DNA from: Protopterus annectens
Taxonomy: Eukaryota; Chordata; Ceratodontiformes; Protopteridae
DNA: 64,000 nt
Assembly (NCBI RefSeq): GCF_019279795.1
Contig: NC_056739.1
Coordinates: 10,879,667-10,943,666 of the forward strand
Reading direction: 5' to 3'
The position numbers and the translations under genes were made by a program. The notes under the pieces are model-generated. The model searched no databases. It was given only the letters and a program-made list of their open reading frames with translations, and had not been told where the DNA came from. Below, in pieces: positions 1 through 11,249 of this stretch (its first letter is position 1; the number at the start of each line of letters is the position of its first letter).

Positions 1-1330
1 TTGATGATGGTATGAGGACTAGCCCAAGTTGCAGCTGCACAAATGTCATGTAAAGAGGCTCTGGCTTGGAAGGCAGCAGAAGTTGCCACCGACCTTGTAG
101 AATGAGCCTTTCTGGTAGTAGTTAATGGCATATTATGTTTTCTATAAATGAAGGTTGCACAGTCTTTTAACCATTTGGCCAATGTGACCTTAGCAACAGC
201 ACATCCTAATCTAGTTCCAGAATAGGCCAAAATTAACTGGTCTGATTTATGAGAAGCCTTAGTCCTGTTCAAGTAGAAGCAAATTTGCCTGTGAATATCT
301 AGGGTATGTAGGCAATACTCTCCTCTGTTTGAATGATTGGGGAAGAAAACTGGCAATTCAATGGTTTGATTAATGGACATTTCAGAAATCACTTTTGGCA
401 AAAAGGAAGGATTAGTTCTCAATGACACTCTATCTCTATGAAAAATGAAATATGGTCTCTTTAAGGTTTTCCATGACAAATATTTGAGGTTGCAAGAAGA
501 AGCTGGTTTGAAAGGTGGCATTGTCAAAGCTTGTAGGACTAATGACAGGTCCCATGGTTGAGTAGGTTCTCTAAAAGGGTGTTTTTAGGTGATTCACACC
601 TTTTATGAAAGTCTTGCATAATTTGTGTGACATAAGAGAAGAGTCTTGGACATCATCATGAAAATTAGATATTGCAGCCAAATGAACTCTAATGGTAGAG
701 GCAGATAGGCCGGATTGAAATAGGGGAGACAGATATTCCAGCACTATCGACACTGGTGCTGAAAAAGGATCTACCTGTTTTTCTTTCTTTCAGCCAAATA
801 GTAAATCTTTTCTACTTGTTGAGATATGTAATTCTGGTGGAAGACTTATGAGATGCAATAAGAATGTCACATACTGACAAAGAAAGATCATTCTTCCTGG
901 CAATCAAAGGAATTGGAGGAGTCAAGTTGTGAGCTTCAGGCTGTTCAAGTTTGGGTGAATCAGATTCTGCGGATGGGAGATCAACCCCGGGGTTGGATGG
1001 AGAATCCACGGTTGATCCAGCAGATGAGGCCAAAGTAAGGGGAACCAAATCTGACGAGGCCAATATGGTGCTATGAGGATTACTTTGCTCTTCAACCAGT
1101 GGGCTTTCTTCAGAAAATGGGGAATGAGGGGGAGAGGTGGAAATGCATAAAGTAGACCCGGGGGCCAATCGTGGACTAGAGCATCCCTGGGTGACTGTCC
1201 CGGTGAGGGAATCAGGGCGAAATAGTTGTTGCATTTGTAGTTGGTCAGGAATGCAAAGAGGTCTCAGCAAGGAAGACCCCAGAAGTTGAAAATCTCTGCC
1301 ACTATCAAGGGATTCAGGGACCACTCATGA
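1..1330 (-). pseudogene. DIRS tyrosine recombinase (YR), frameshifted and truncated by window
   Basis: The recombinase integrates the circular DIRS DNA intermediate. Piecing frames together gives an N-terminal Ser/Pro-rich linker (1,324-812), a SAM-like core-binding segment around 753-571 (SGLSASTIRVHLAAISNFH), then the catalytic domain down to position 1. The box II motif HSTRSVATSAAFQ (H..R) reads from about 92-55 and is followed by ICAAATWASPHT, as in other DIRS recombinases. The nucleophilic tyrosine normally lies about 10 residues further on and is outside the window. At least two frameshifts or stops separate the linker, core-binding and catalytic parts. The match to DIRS recombinases is clear; activity is unlikely. 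Confidence 0.88.
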
Positions 1331-1446
1331 GGTTGTAGAATACACTTGCTGAGTCTGTCTGCTATCACTTTGGAACTCCCGGGAATGTGCGTTGCTAGAA
1401 GAAAGCGGTTGGTAGCCATTGCCCAATGCCATATCCTCATGGCCTC

Positions 1447-2760
1447 TCAACAGAGTGGGTAAGATTTGGTTCCACCTTGTTTGTTGATGTACCAGACCAC
1501 CACCATGTTGTCTGATTGTATCGCAATAGTCCCAGACGGCAACAGGGGATGGAATGCTTGCAATGCCAGAAGCACCACCCTCAGCTCTAGAACATTTATA
1601 TGCAGATGGGCCTCCATTTCAAACCAAGTACCTTGGACTGTCTGTCCCTGAAATAACCCCCCCCCCACCCCATCAGGGAGGTGTCCATGGTCACTGTAGC
1701 CTTGGGCTGTTGAGGGGAGAAGGGGCGAGTCCATTGTGACAGATTGTGTGCCATCCACCAATTTAAATCTTGTTTGCACCTGTGAGTTACCCGAATCTTG
1801 GCTGAAAGAGGGTACTGAAAAGGATACCATTGGGCGAGAAGTAGCCATTGTAGAAGCCTCATGTGAAACCTGGCCAGGGGGACAATTGTAATGGAGGCTG
1901 CCATGGAACCCAACAACTGGAGAACAGAATGAGCTGTGGATTTCTCCCTTGAAAGGATTGGAATCAGTTGCTGCTTTATCCTTAGAATTCTGTACTCTGG
2001 AATGGATGTTCTGCAACTCTTTGTATTCAAGATGACCCCTATGAATTCTGTGGACTGAGATGAGGTGAGATTGGAGTTTTGCCATTTTATGGTTATGCCT
2101 AGCCTTTCTGCAGCAAGGAGAGAGTATGCCAGGGCTTTTTCCAATAGATGTCTGGTGGGGGCGGAGATGAGCCAGTCATCTAGGTATGGAAACACCTGGA
2201 ATCCTTGTAGTCGCATGTGAGCTGTGACAAGTGCCATGCACTTTGTGAACACTCTGGGGGCTGTAGAGAGTCCAAAGAGCAGTAGTCTGAACTGGTAATG
2301 ACTGGCTCCCACACGGAAGCAAAGGAATCTTCTTGATGGTCTGTCCACTTTTATGTGGTAGCACACGTCTTTTTCCATCCAGAATTTCTGTACTTTTACA
2401 AACTTGTTCAATACACTGAGATCCAAAATTGGTCTCCAGTCCCCGGTTTTCTTTGGCACCAAAAATATTCTTGAGTAGAATCCTGATCCTATCTGGTTTG
2501 GAGGGACTATTTAAATGACTCTTTTTCTTAGCAGCTTTGAAATCTCTAATGCTGCTTGTTCCCTTTGACTGGGTGGAATGTCGGGGAAGCTTGTCAGGGG
2601 AGCGGGACAAAGGTCGAAGGGGATATGATAACCTCTGGTTATTATCCTTTCTACCCAAGAATCGGTGGTAATGGTTAGCCAGGCAGAAGGGTACAAAGAA
2701 AAACGACCCCCAACCACTTCCAGAGGAAAGCAGTTGGGCTGCTCTTCAGGAGCGCTGGTA
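1447..2760 (-). pseudogene. DIRS reverse transcriptase and RNase H
   Basis: The product copies DIRS RNA into DNA. The pre-RT segment near 2,690-2,600 reads WVERIITRGYHIPF, a DIRS hallmark. The RT core follows at 2,462-1,600 with VPKKTGDWRPILDLSVLN, GLSTAPRVFTK and the catalytic FPYLDDWLI (around 2,200-2,170), then a thumb. RNase H at about 1,620-1,450 shows HINVLELRVVLLAL and IQSDNMVVVWYINKQGG, with conserved E and D residues. A stop or frameshift lies near 2,510 between pre-RT and RT, and another near 1,600 before RNase H, so it is a pseudogene despite an intact YLDD box. The order Gag-RT-RH-YR on one strand matches DIRS. Confidence 0.92.
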
Positions 2761-5276
2761 GGATTGGTCAGGGAAAGAATCCCTGGAACCCTGGTTACAT
2801 GGACCCCTTCTGTCCCAAAAGGGGCGTCTTCCCTGTGAGTTTCCCCCTCTGCCTCTAGGGGAGAACTCGGCCTGTGTGTCACGGAAAGAACACTGAGACT
2901 TTCTATGCCATATCTTCCCACTCTTCTGGTTTCTGGAGAAATCCCGTTGAGGGGAAGAATAACAGACACCCACGGCAGAAAGGGTCTTACCGTCCTGTTC
3001 ACATCTGGCCAGTGTGCTTTTAACCTTGGGTCCAAACAACGAAGAGGCTTCAATGGGAGCATTGAGAAAGGAAACCTTGAAGGGTTCCGCGAAACTACAC
3101 AAGCGCATTCAGGCATGTCATCACAGAACAATGCCTGAACTCACCACTCTAGCTGCTCCTTCTGATGCGTGAGACATCAGGTGCATGTAGGAGTTAGATA
3201 TTGATTCAATGGTGGCTAGCTGAGAGGCCACTTTGTCACGGACCTCATCAGACACAGCTCCTGCCAAAGTTTCAGAGAGCTCAGTAATTAAGTCTCTTTG
3301 AAGCCTGGTAAAATGTGTCATATAGTTCAGGGACCTGACTGAAAAGGTCGCTGATGCAAAGGTATGCTTCCCTATTCTGTCCAGAGCCCGGGACTCTTTG
3401 TTGGGTGGATGGATAGTCTGGCTTTCTTCTTCCGTCAGGTTTTTTTTAGTTGCGGCCACCACCACCAAAGCATCTGCAGGAAGACCTTTGGACCAATGGG
3501 GATCAGTAGCAGGAGGGGACAAAATTTTATCTGGCCTCCGGGGAATGGCCTCAACAGTGTCAGGAGCCTTCCACGCATGCTGCACGATGAGCCGGACAAG
3601 TTCGTCGGCAGGTGGAGTAACCCAGGAGGTAGGGAGCCGGGCACGAAAGGCCTGCAGGAACACAGACTCTTCAGACATCAGGTTAGAGGGCTGCCAGTCA
3701 CCTCTGGATTTCAAGGATATCACCAAAGGGTACCTCAGAGGGTGACCGAGGGGACCCTACCCATCATCAAAGTCTGTGTCTTCAGTAAGGGACTCCTCTG
3801 TGGAGTCCATCTGCTTTCTCTTGCATGAGCTCTGTTGATGATCTTCCTCAGAGGGAGAAGCTGGGGAAGACAGCACAAAAAGGGTCTCTTGTGTGAGTAT
3901 ATCCTAAGGCCCTTGCACCAGGTGTCCGCTAGGAGCGACTTGTGTACATTGCGGGCCAGAGGAGAGCAGGGAGAGTGATAGCACAGGATCGCCAACTGAT
4001 GCCAGAGCCTTCTCCATTAGCTTGAAGGCCGGTCCACCTGAAGAGGGGTGGGGGCTCAGGGCAGGGGTCACCCCTCTCCTAAGTGGCTCAGCCTGCCGAC
4101 CTGGAGTTCCTGGATGGCTGTGAAAGGTCAAAGTACGTACGTCACAGCTAACATGCTGGGTCATGGCAAGATTCTCCTGCCACAAAGGCAACTGCGGCTC
4201 CTTAGTGAGGTCCATAAAGGGAACCGTAGTGGGAGAAGACTGTGCTATATCAAGGGGTTTCAAAGGCAATGAAGGAGGAGAATAAGTAGGGGTCCTTGGT
4301 GAAGGGTGATCACCTCCCGAGGAAGGAAAGGTCCTGGGGGGCAGGATACCTCTGGCCAAAAGCACTTGAGCCACAAGACACAACACATCGTTTTCAGAGA
4401 GGCTTCTAGTGGATTCCACTGACATGGCTGAGGGAGAGACAGGTCTATCCAAGGATGGAACAAACTCAGTGCCCACCACGGGGGAGGTCTGCACTGAGGA
4501 CAATGGAGCTGTAAAGGACTGAACTACTAGTGTCTGCACCAAGGAAATCATTGGTGCCGAAGGCATGGTCTGCACCGATGATGAGGTCGGTACCGAAGTA
4601 GTTGTAGGTGCTAAGGCCTGAGCCGAAAACATAGGTGATGAAAACTGAATGGTCAGTACCGAGAGGGTAGTAGTCGGTGCTGGGTAAGTTGTCAGAGCCA
4701 AAAAAGTAATGGGTGTTGAGACATCCATCGACGTCAAAACAGTCTGCATCGACTGGACAGTCGGTGCCGGTAAGGGAGTCTGAACCAAGAAGCTCCTCAG
4801 TACTGATGTGGTATGGGGCACACTAATCTGTGCTGAAGTCGCAGATGGCACCAATGGCCTTGGTGCCGAAGGTCTAGGCACTGAAAGTGCTGGAGCCGAA
4901 TAAGCCAAATCTGAACTGGAAAGCTTAGCTTTCTTAGGTCTCGGTTCCTGAGGGTCCCCAGCTGGGGACAAAGGAAGAGACTTGGCCTTTTTATGTTCAT
5001 CACTCTTTTTCTGATGGGATCTTGGAGGGGTTGAAGCCTCCGACCCAGAAATAGCCTCTGAAAAAGGAGATTTAAGTAGCTCCTTCAGTATTAATTTATT
5101 TTTTCTCTCAATTAACATCCTGTTAGAGAAATTCTTACAAATCCCGCAAGGTGGGTCAACTGTTAAATGTGGCATACCCAAGCAGTAGACACACAGGGGA
5201 TGTGCATCTGAAGCAGGTAATTTATGGCCACAGTCTAGACATCTTTTGAACTCTGGACTACCTTTTTATCTGCCAT
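2740..5276 (-). pseudogene. DIRS Gag-like protein, several frameshifts
   Basis: The likely start is the ATG at 5,276 (MADKK). Near 5,255 a frameshift moves into the frame CLDCGHKLPASDAHPLCVYC, a Cys/His cluster (CxxC..H..CxxC) typical of vertebrate DIRS Gag N-termini. A long Ser/Thr/Pro/Val-rich low-complexity stretch follows (about 4,950-4,000). The conserved C-terminal half is at 3,726-3,121 (NKESRALDRIGKHTFASATF) and 3,108-2,746 (SSLFGPKVKSTLARCEQDGK). It probably forms the capsid-like particle. The second DIRS copy carries the same landmarks in the same order. Three or more frame breaks make it non-functional. Confidence 0.85.
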
Positions 5277-5727
5277 ATTAGAAAGAAAGAAGGGAAACCA
5301 GAAAAATACCAGCAATGGTACAAGAAATACCCGAAGGTAAAAAGGAAAAGGGGTTTACCAACGATGGTAAAGAAGGAATTACCTTGCAGTAAAAAGAGAG
5401 GAAGGGAACTGAAAAAGGTTCAAAAAAGGGTAGTCACTAAATGCGATAAGGTAAGAGATAACTATCTAATAATTTTTTTGTGAAAAAGGCTGTCTTAGAA
5501 CTTAGTATGAAGAAAAATATTGTACTTAACTCAAGAGAAGTAGCTTGACACGACCAAATGGTGACGGGGCAAATGAAATCTGAGGTAACACGGAGAGGGG
5601 AATTCTGGGTAAGAGTTTAGCTCGAGAGTTTGTAGCTGGCGCGAGCTTGGAAGATGGCTGGCTCGGTTCCATAGTTGGAACCGACTACCCACATGTAAGG
5701 AATGAATGAGGATTTACAATATCAGAT

Positions 5728-6810
5728 CAATATTTTATGATTAACACAGGACAAAATAAAACACTTCCATGGTGACCTTCTCATTGGCCTTGGGTTGGTC
5801 TGGCCCTACAACAGCAAACTACTTCAATACCCATATATGAGCAATGATAGTTCAGCAGTGATCCTTATGGTGAAAGGAGTACAAGTGTGAGAACATACCC
5901 ACTACAACAGCAGATATTTAAATAGAATCACAGATGCAGGAGAGGCTCTAGCCAACCATTCCGCAGCCTCTTTTGCTATTATTGTCTGTTTCTGTATGTC
6001 ATTCAACTTCTTTAGACACTGGACAGGGGAGCTTTCCTCACCTTACAAAGGCTTCCTTGCAAGGTTTCTGGGATGATTGTGGAAGACCAGACCTTGCTGT
6101 GTCCTGGATACCCTACCAGGAATTACAGACACTTGTTGAGGACTTCCTACCTTCCAAAAAAGGCATGACATGGCACAAGATGCTTACTCCTTTACTACTG
6201 AACCTCATGATGATGTCCCCAGCATGGAGAAAAGCCCTGTTCTATTCTGTGGATCTCTGACAATGCTGGAAGTGTGGTCAGAAGGATGAATAAGTACTGT
6301 GGTTAATTCTGATTTACAAGAAATTATACTTCATCATTGATTCTGTGACACCCGTGCACTGGCCCAGCAATCAAAGAGCCTCAGTCCTCACCACTAACAC
6401 CAGTGAAGGGCGTCCATATAGGGAAAGGATAATAAATACACACACAGTAAAGTACAATTTCCCATAAGAGCACACAGAGATCACAGTCAGTCTGGGGCCG
6501 GTTGCTCCCTTTCTATCCAGGTCCCCAATAAGACTCCCCACTGCCAAAGCTATAGGGTCCAAATCTCAGCCTAGTGGGCAAGCTAAATCCTTCAGCACCC
6601 TCTCTGTCCAACCAGTGCTTCATGTCCCTGCCCAATTAGCTGACACACACACACTGAGATAAGAGTTTATACAATAAACTTTCAAAGAAAATTTGAGATA
6701 AGAGTTTTGCAAACAGCTAAAGTTAACTTTGAGTATGTGTCTACCTGTTTGAGCCAATATTCATTTTCCTCCTGGAGAGCACTCTGCTTTGGCTTGTAAG
6801 CAGCCCCCCA

Positions 6811-6888
<78 letters not shown>

Positions 6889-7430
6889 ATCTTCCATTTT
6901 CTCACTTATTCCCTTCTGTTAGCAAATAGTATCCATAACTGATAAATACTGTGTGTTTGTTAATTTAAACTGAGACCACAGTAGCCTACTGATACAATGT
7001 TATCCTGTTTCTCCACCTAAGAAATGGTTAAGAAATGACTTACAGTTTCAGAGCAGTCCTTGGTCAATTCTGATTGTTTCTTAAACACAAACTTGTCTTT
7101 GCTTTGGCTCATTAGCAGCAGTACAAAAGAACTGCCTGCTCACACCCTTGTTCTCCCCCTCCCCCTTCCCTGTTTATTACCTTAAGCCAATCCAAAAGTT
7201 AAGAAATATTACCTGTGGCAGGCACCATCTTTAAAACTACAACCCCCCTTTGAGAACCTCATGCTTGGCTCTGCCATAGAACTTATTAAAACTGCCTGAA
7301 CTGGGGCACAGCTAACTGATAGTTTGTGGAAATACAGGGTACCTACCTGAGTCTCCATACTCACTATCATATGTTCATTTATCAGTTTACTCTGTTACCT
7401 GATTGTTTCCAGCCCCCTCATAAGAGCAAC
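5728..7430. other. Unassigned sequence between DIRS copy 1 and the LINE
   Basis: No convincing coding region. The longest reading frame (5,973-6,260, plus strand) resembles no family I recognise. The stretch holds the (CA)n tract listed separately and otherwise unremarkable AT-rich sequence. Confidence 0.5.
6812..6886. repeat. (CA)n microsatellite
   Basis: About 75 bp of uninterrupted CA repeats. Frames across it give artificial Cys-Val repeats. Confidence 0.97.
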
Positions 7431-7627
7431 TAACAGGGTCTCTACCCACTTCGCCCCCCACCCTGCCCCCTATTCTTTCCCACCCCCAGTGATCCTACCT
7501 TTATTACACTCACAAACCCCTCCCATCTTTCTAATAGCCAACCACAGCGCTAAACCCAACACTACCTCCTTCATCTTCCCATTACTATAACTCCTCCTCA
7601 GCTAACATATACAAGAATACCTTACCT

Positions 7628-8932
7628 ATGCTCACTGCATGCACTCTCCTTGCATATCTTACATCCTACCAAAACTCCATCATTCCCCCACTCAACCACT
7701 ACCACAGTACTACTACTCACACCACCACTCATGTCTCACCCTCACTCAGCTCTCCTCCCATCAACAAAAAAACCATCCCTATGCACGCCCCGCATATTCT
7801 ACTATTACTCAAACATAAAGCATCTCTACAACTTAACATAGTAACTCTCCCCCCATACCTATTACCCACAGAGCACAATCATAAAGTTTCCCTAATAAAC
7901 AAACACATTAAAAAACTGAGAAAACTAATAACCTCATGCATATCAAAACTATCCCTAAGTGGAGACATCCACCCCAACCCTGGCCCTACCATCTCCAACC
8001 CCAATACTCACAATCAGACTAGAAACCTCAACTTCTCCCACATCACAGCCAATAGAAAGCCAAATGACTTCCTTCTACTAAGCCTAAATATTAGAAGTAT
8101 ATCGAACAAAGTCCATGAACTCCATGCCACCATAGACTTGTACTCCCCAGATATAGTCATCCTGACAGAAACCTGGCTAAAACCTCATATTACCAGTGAG
8201 CAAATCCTCCCTACCGGTTACGGCATACTAAGAGTAGACCGGCTAAACAAGAAAGGAGGCAGTGTAGCATAATATTTAAACAGCATCTAAACATCCAGAT
8301 CTTAAAATCATCAGTTCCACAAATAGGCAATGAAGAAATAATATATACCAACCTCAAAATAAACCAAAACAAAACCATCAACATAATTGGATGCTACTTC
8401 CCACCTGGCCAAAACATCCCTCTACTAGAAAACCTCCTCAGCTGGTCTACCCACCATTTCCCCCAAGAAACTATAATTTTAGGTGATTTCAATATTGACT
8501 AGCAGTCCTGTTCTGGCAACCATCCAACCCATCATGTAAACCTTCATGGCTTCACCTAACTATTCCAGTCGCCAACCAGGATAAATAAAAACTCCAGCAA
8601 GCACACTACCCTGGATTGGATACTAGTCAGTAAAAGCCCCTAGTCATATATAACAGGCGCTTATCAGATAGACTCAGTGATTACTCCCCAGCATTCCTAC
8701 TCAAAAAATACATATACCAAGCTAAACCTGTCATCTACCGTCAAATACGTAAAAAAACTAAACTTTAACTCACTTGCATTCATCTCATCCCTCAAAGAAT
8801 GTAACTGGCATCCTCTAAAGTACCTCAGTGTTTATGACGCAGTTGAATTTTTTAATATTACCTTCCTGAGCATCCTTAATTACCATGCCCCCATAAGACT
8901 TTCCAGAACCAAAGCACAACCCTCCCTGTGAC
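7628..8932 (+). pseudogene. LINE N-terminal region and AP endonuclease
   Basis: The endonuclease nicks the target DNA for target-primed reverse transcription. A 110-residue Thr/Pro/His-rich leader (from 7,628) ends in a 2A-like motif. The endonuclease begins near 8,065 with LLLSLNIRSISNKVHEL, then DIVILTETWL (catalytic Glu), and LGDFNID near 8,480 (catalytic Asp/Asn box). It continues to about 8,930 with TLDWILV and a degraded SDH-type box. A stop at about 8,271 and further breaks before 8,677 disrupt it. The motif order is that of L2/CR1/Rex-group endonucleases; the exact clade is not decided. Confidence 0.82.
7951..7990 (+). other. 2A-like ribosome-skipping motif in the LINE ORF
   Basis: Translation reads SLSGDIHPNPGPT. 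The 2A consensus is D(V/I)ExNPGP; here the Asp-Ile and NPGP parts are kept but the Glu position is His. It sits between the leader and the endonuclease, where 2A-like motifs are known in some non-LTR elements. Whether it skips is untested. Confidence 0.6.
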
Positions 8933-8955
8933 TACAGAAAACCACTAAGTCAGAA

Positions 8956-10924
8956 ATGAAAAACAGGGATAAAGCCTGGGAGCACTGGCGCAAAACCAAA
9001 ACCCCCTCAACTAAACAGAAATTCCTAGAACTACTCAATAGAGTCAAAAAGCTAATAAAACAGGACAAATTCCAATACTACCAGTCTGCCCTAGACTCCT
9101 CCCAACACAACCCCAAACAATTCTGTTCCTCCATAAATTCCATCCTCCACCCAGGTAAAGTCAGTACCCCTCCTCCTAACATCCCTCACTCCTCCGGAAA
9201 TATTGCTACCTCATTCAACACACACTTCACACAAACCATACTATCACTAGCTAAACAACACAACCTCCCTCCCCTCCAACCCACACCTTCAATTAGTAAT
9301 CTCCCCACTGCCTTCTCTTTTTCTCCTGTACCTACCTCCAACATAAAAAACTCTTAACTAAACTTAAGCCCACCAAATTAGCAGCAGACAACCTCCCAAG
9401 TGAATACCTACAAATCGCAGCTGATGCTCTGGCCTACCCAGTATCCATTTTGATTAACCGATCTCTGTCAGAAAGTTACGTTCCCACACTATGGAAAGTT
9501 TCACATATAATTCCCCTCCACAAAGGCGGCCCCTCCACAGAACTAACCAATTACAGCCCTATAGCTATTCTATGTCCACTCTTCAAAATACTAGAGAGAT
9601 GCATTCACTCACAGGTCGCAGACTACCTCCTTACTAACAACCTCCTTTTCAATACTCCGCATGGTTTCCGATCAAACCATAGCACCACCACTGCCTTACT
9701 CTCCTTTACTAACACTATCCTTCAGCATAAAAACAATGGCTATCTCTCCTCTGTTACTTTCCTAGACCTATCTAAAGCATTTGACATGATCCCACACAAA
9801 CAACTCATCTCTGTCCTCAATAACCTATCCTTCTCTCAATCAGTCATCAACTGGTTTCAGTTACCTGTCTGACCGCCAATAATCCATTGTATGGCAGAAT
9901 GACATATCTCCCCAACTACCTGTCTCAATAGGGGTTCCCCAAGGATCCATCCTTGGACCCCTACTCTATTTTCACCAATAATCTAGCCTCTGCCACCAAA
10001 CATGGCACACTCATACAATACGCAGATGACTCAACCATCATCTGCTCAGCCCAGTCCCTACCCAAACTGCAAAAAGTCACACAGGAAGCCGTTTCCTCTG
10101 TTGAAACTTGGTTATCTGATGCCCAATTAATACTCAACCCAAACAAAACTAAACTACTCATCTTCCAACCCACCAAACATACTCAAAACAACTCTCACTT
10201 TACCACCACAGCAAAAGACAACACCACTATACACCCAACAGAACACACCAAATTGCTAGGAGTGGAAATAGACAATAAACTAAAATTTAACATTCACATA
10301 TCCATGACCATAATAAAAGTCCACAGAAAACTAGGAGTGTTATAAAGAAATAAGCAACTTCTCACCAAAGCAGCAAAGATTTCAGTAGCAAATTCCCACC
10401 TTATCTCCACCTTACTTTATGCCTCTCCAATATATACCAACCTAAGGCAATGCAATCTAAACAAGCTAGAGACCTGCTACAACAAAATCGCCAAATTCGC
10501 CACAGGGGCATCTTACCATAGTCACCACTGTCTCTCATTTGCTGAACTGGGCTGGCTTGAACTCCCTCACCTCCTTCAATGGTATTAACCCTCACTTGCC
10601 CACAAACTAGTAAACGATCCACTAAATGTCCCATCCCCCCAGAATCTACTCCAACCCTATCGCACCACCAGACCACTAAGATCCAGCAACAAAAATCACT
10701 TGCAGATCACTAAAGCCAATAACTCTGCTGGTGAAGCACTATTCTCTTGTGCCATAGCCAAATTATGGAACTCCCTCCCACTAACAATTACCTCCATACC
10801 ATCACGCACCCACTTCAAAACTTTACTAAAAGTGCACCTAAAAACATGCTGGCTATGCCCTTGCAACTCCCACTCTAATATCACCCACCCCATACAACTA
10901 CTACTTTTCTTTCCACCCCACTAA
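8956..10924 (+). pseudogene. LINE reverse transcriptase
   Basis: The segment copies the LINE RNA at the nicked target. A linker (8,956-9,357) leads to the RT domain: WKVSHIIPLHKGG (about 9,490), NYSPIAILCPLFKILERCI, HGFRSNHSTTTALLSF, FLDLSKAFDMIPHKQL (first catalytic Asp, about 9,770), the remnant GVPQGSILGPLLY near 9,930, and YADDSTIICS at about 10,020 (catalytic DD present). The thumb and C-terminal part continue through 10,345 and, after several breaks, to the 10,700-10,924 segment (ALFSCAIAKLWNSLP). Frameshifts at about 9,360, 9,870-9,950 and 10,345-10,700 make it a pseudogene. Confidence 0.86.
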
Positions 10925-11249
10925 CTACTTTGATTATAGCAAGCTCAGATGCTCATACGCCTACTACTTATTATACAGCAGGAACTTCTTATTGTAACAA
11001 TTGTTAATGTCTGTTATGTACTTCGCAGATAAAGATTCTAGTTGTCTACTGATGTACTATGTTCTTCATCTGTAACTATGTTTGTAATTAATTGCTATGT
11101 TAATCAAATTGTTAATCGCTATGTAAATCCAATGTAATTGTCTGTATATTTTAACTGTGGAGCTTTTCTCCCCAGGCCTCCACTGAAAATGGACCTACGT
11201 CCAGTCGGACACTCTCGGTCAACAAATGTAAATAAATAAATAAATACAA

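Larger units (their letters stand above)
1..5727 (-). mobile_element. DIRS-type tyrosine-recombinase retrotransposon, copy 1 (3' end cut by window edge)
   Basis: Read on the minus strand the order is Gag-like protein, reverse transcriptase, RNase H, then tyrosine recombinase, which is the DIRS order. The 5' terminus is placed near 5,727 because the sequence there (GATCTGAT.TTGT, then TCATTCATTCCT) also occurs at the outer end of the second DIRS copy near 20,190. The 3' terminus lies beyond position 1. Frames are broken by several frameshifts and stops, so this copy is not autonomous. DIRS elements integrate through the recombinase and normally leave no target duplication; none was found. Family assignment is firm; the exact 5' base is approximate. 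Confidence 0.9.
7430..11246 (+). mobile_element. L2/CR1-type non-LTR retrotransposon (LINE), decayed
   Basis: On the plus strand an apurinic/apyrimidinic-type endonuclease is followed by a reverse transcriptase and a 3' tail of AAAT repeats (about 11,229-11,246), the layout of L2/CR1-like LINEs. The 5' boundary is approximate, placed where C-rich leader sequence begins. At least five stops or frameshifts interrupt the frame. The element is long enough to be nearly full length. No target-site duplication was recognised next to the tail. Confidence 0.85.

Noticed and set aside
5973-6260. 95-residue plus-strand frame as a possible gene or exon
   Set aside because: No family resemblance or flanking splice signals strong enough to support it.
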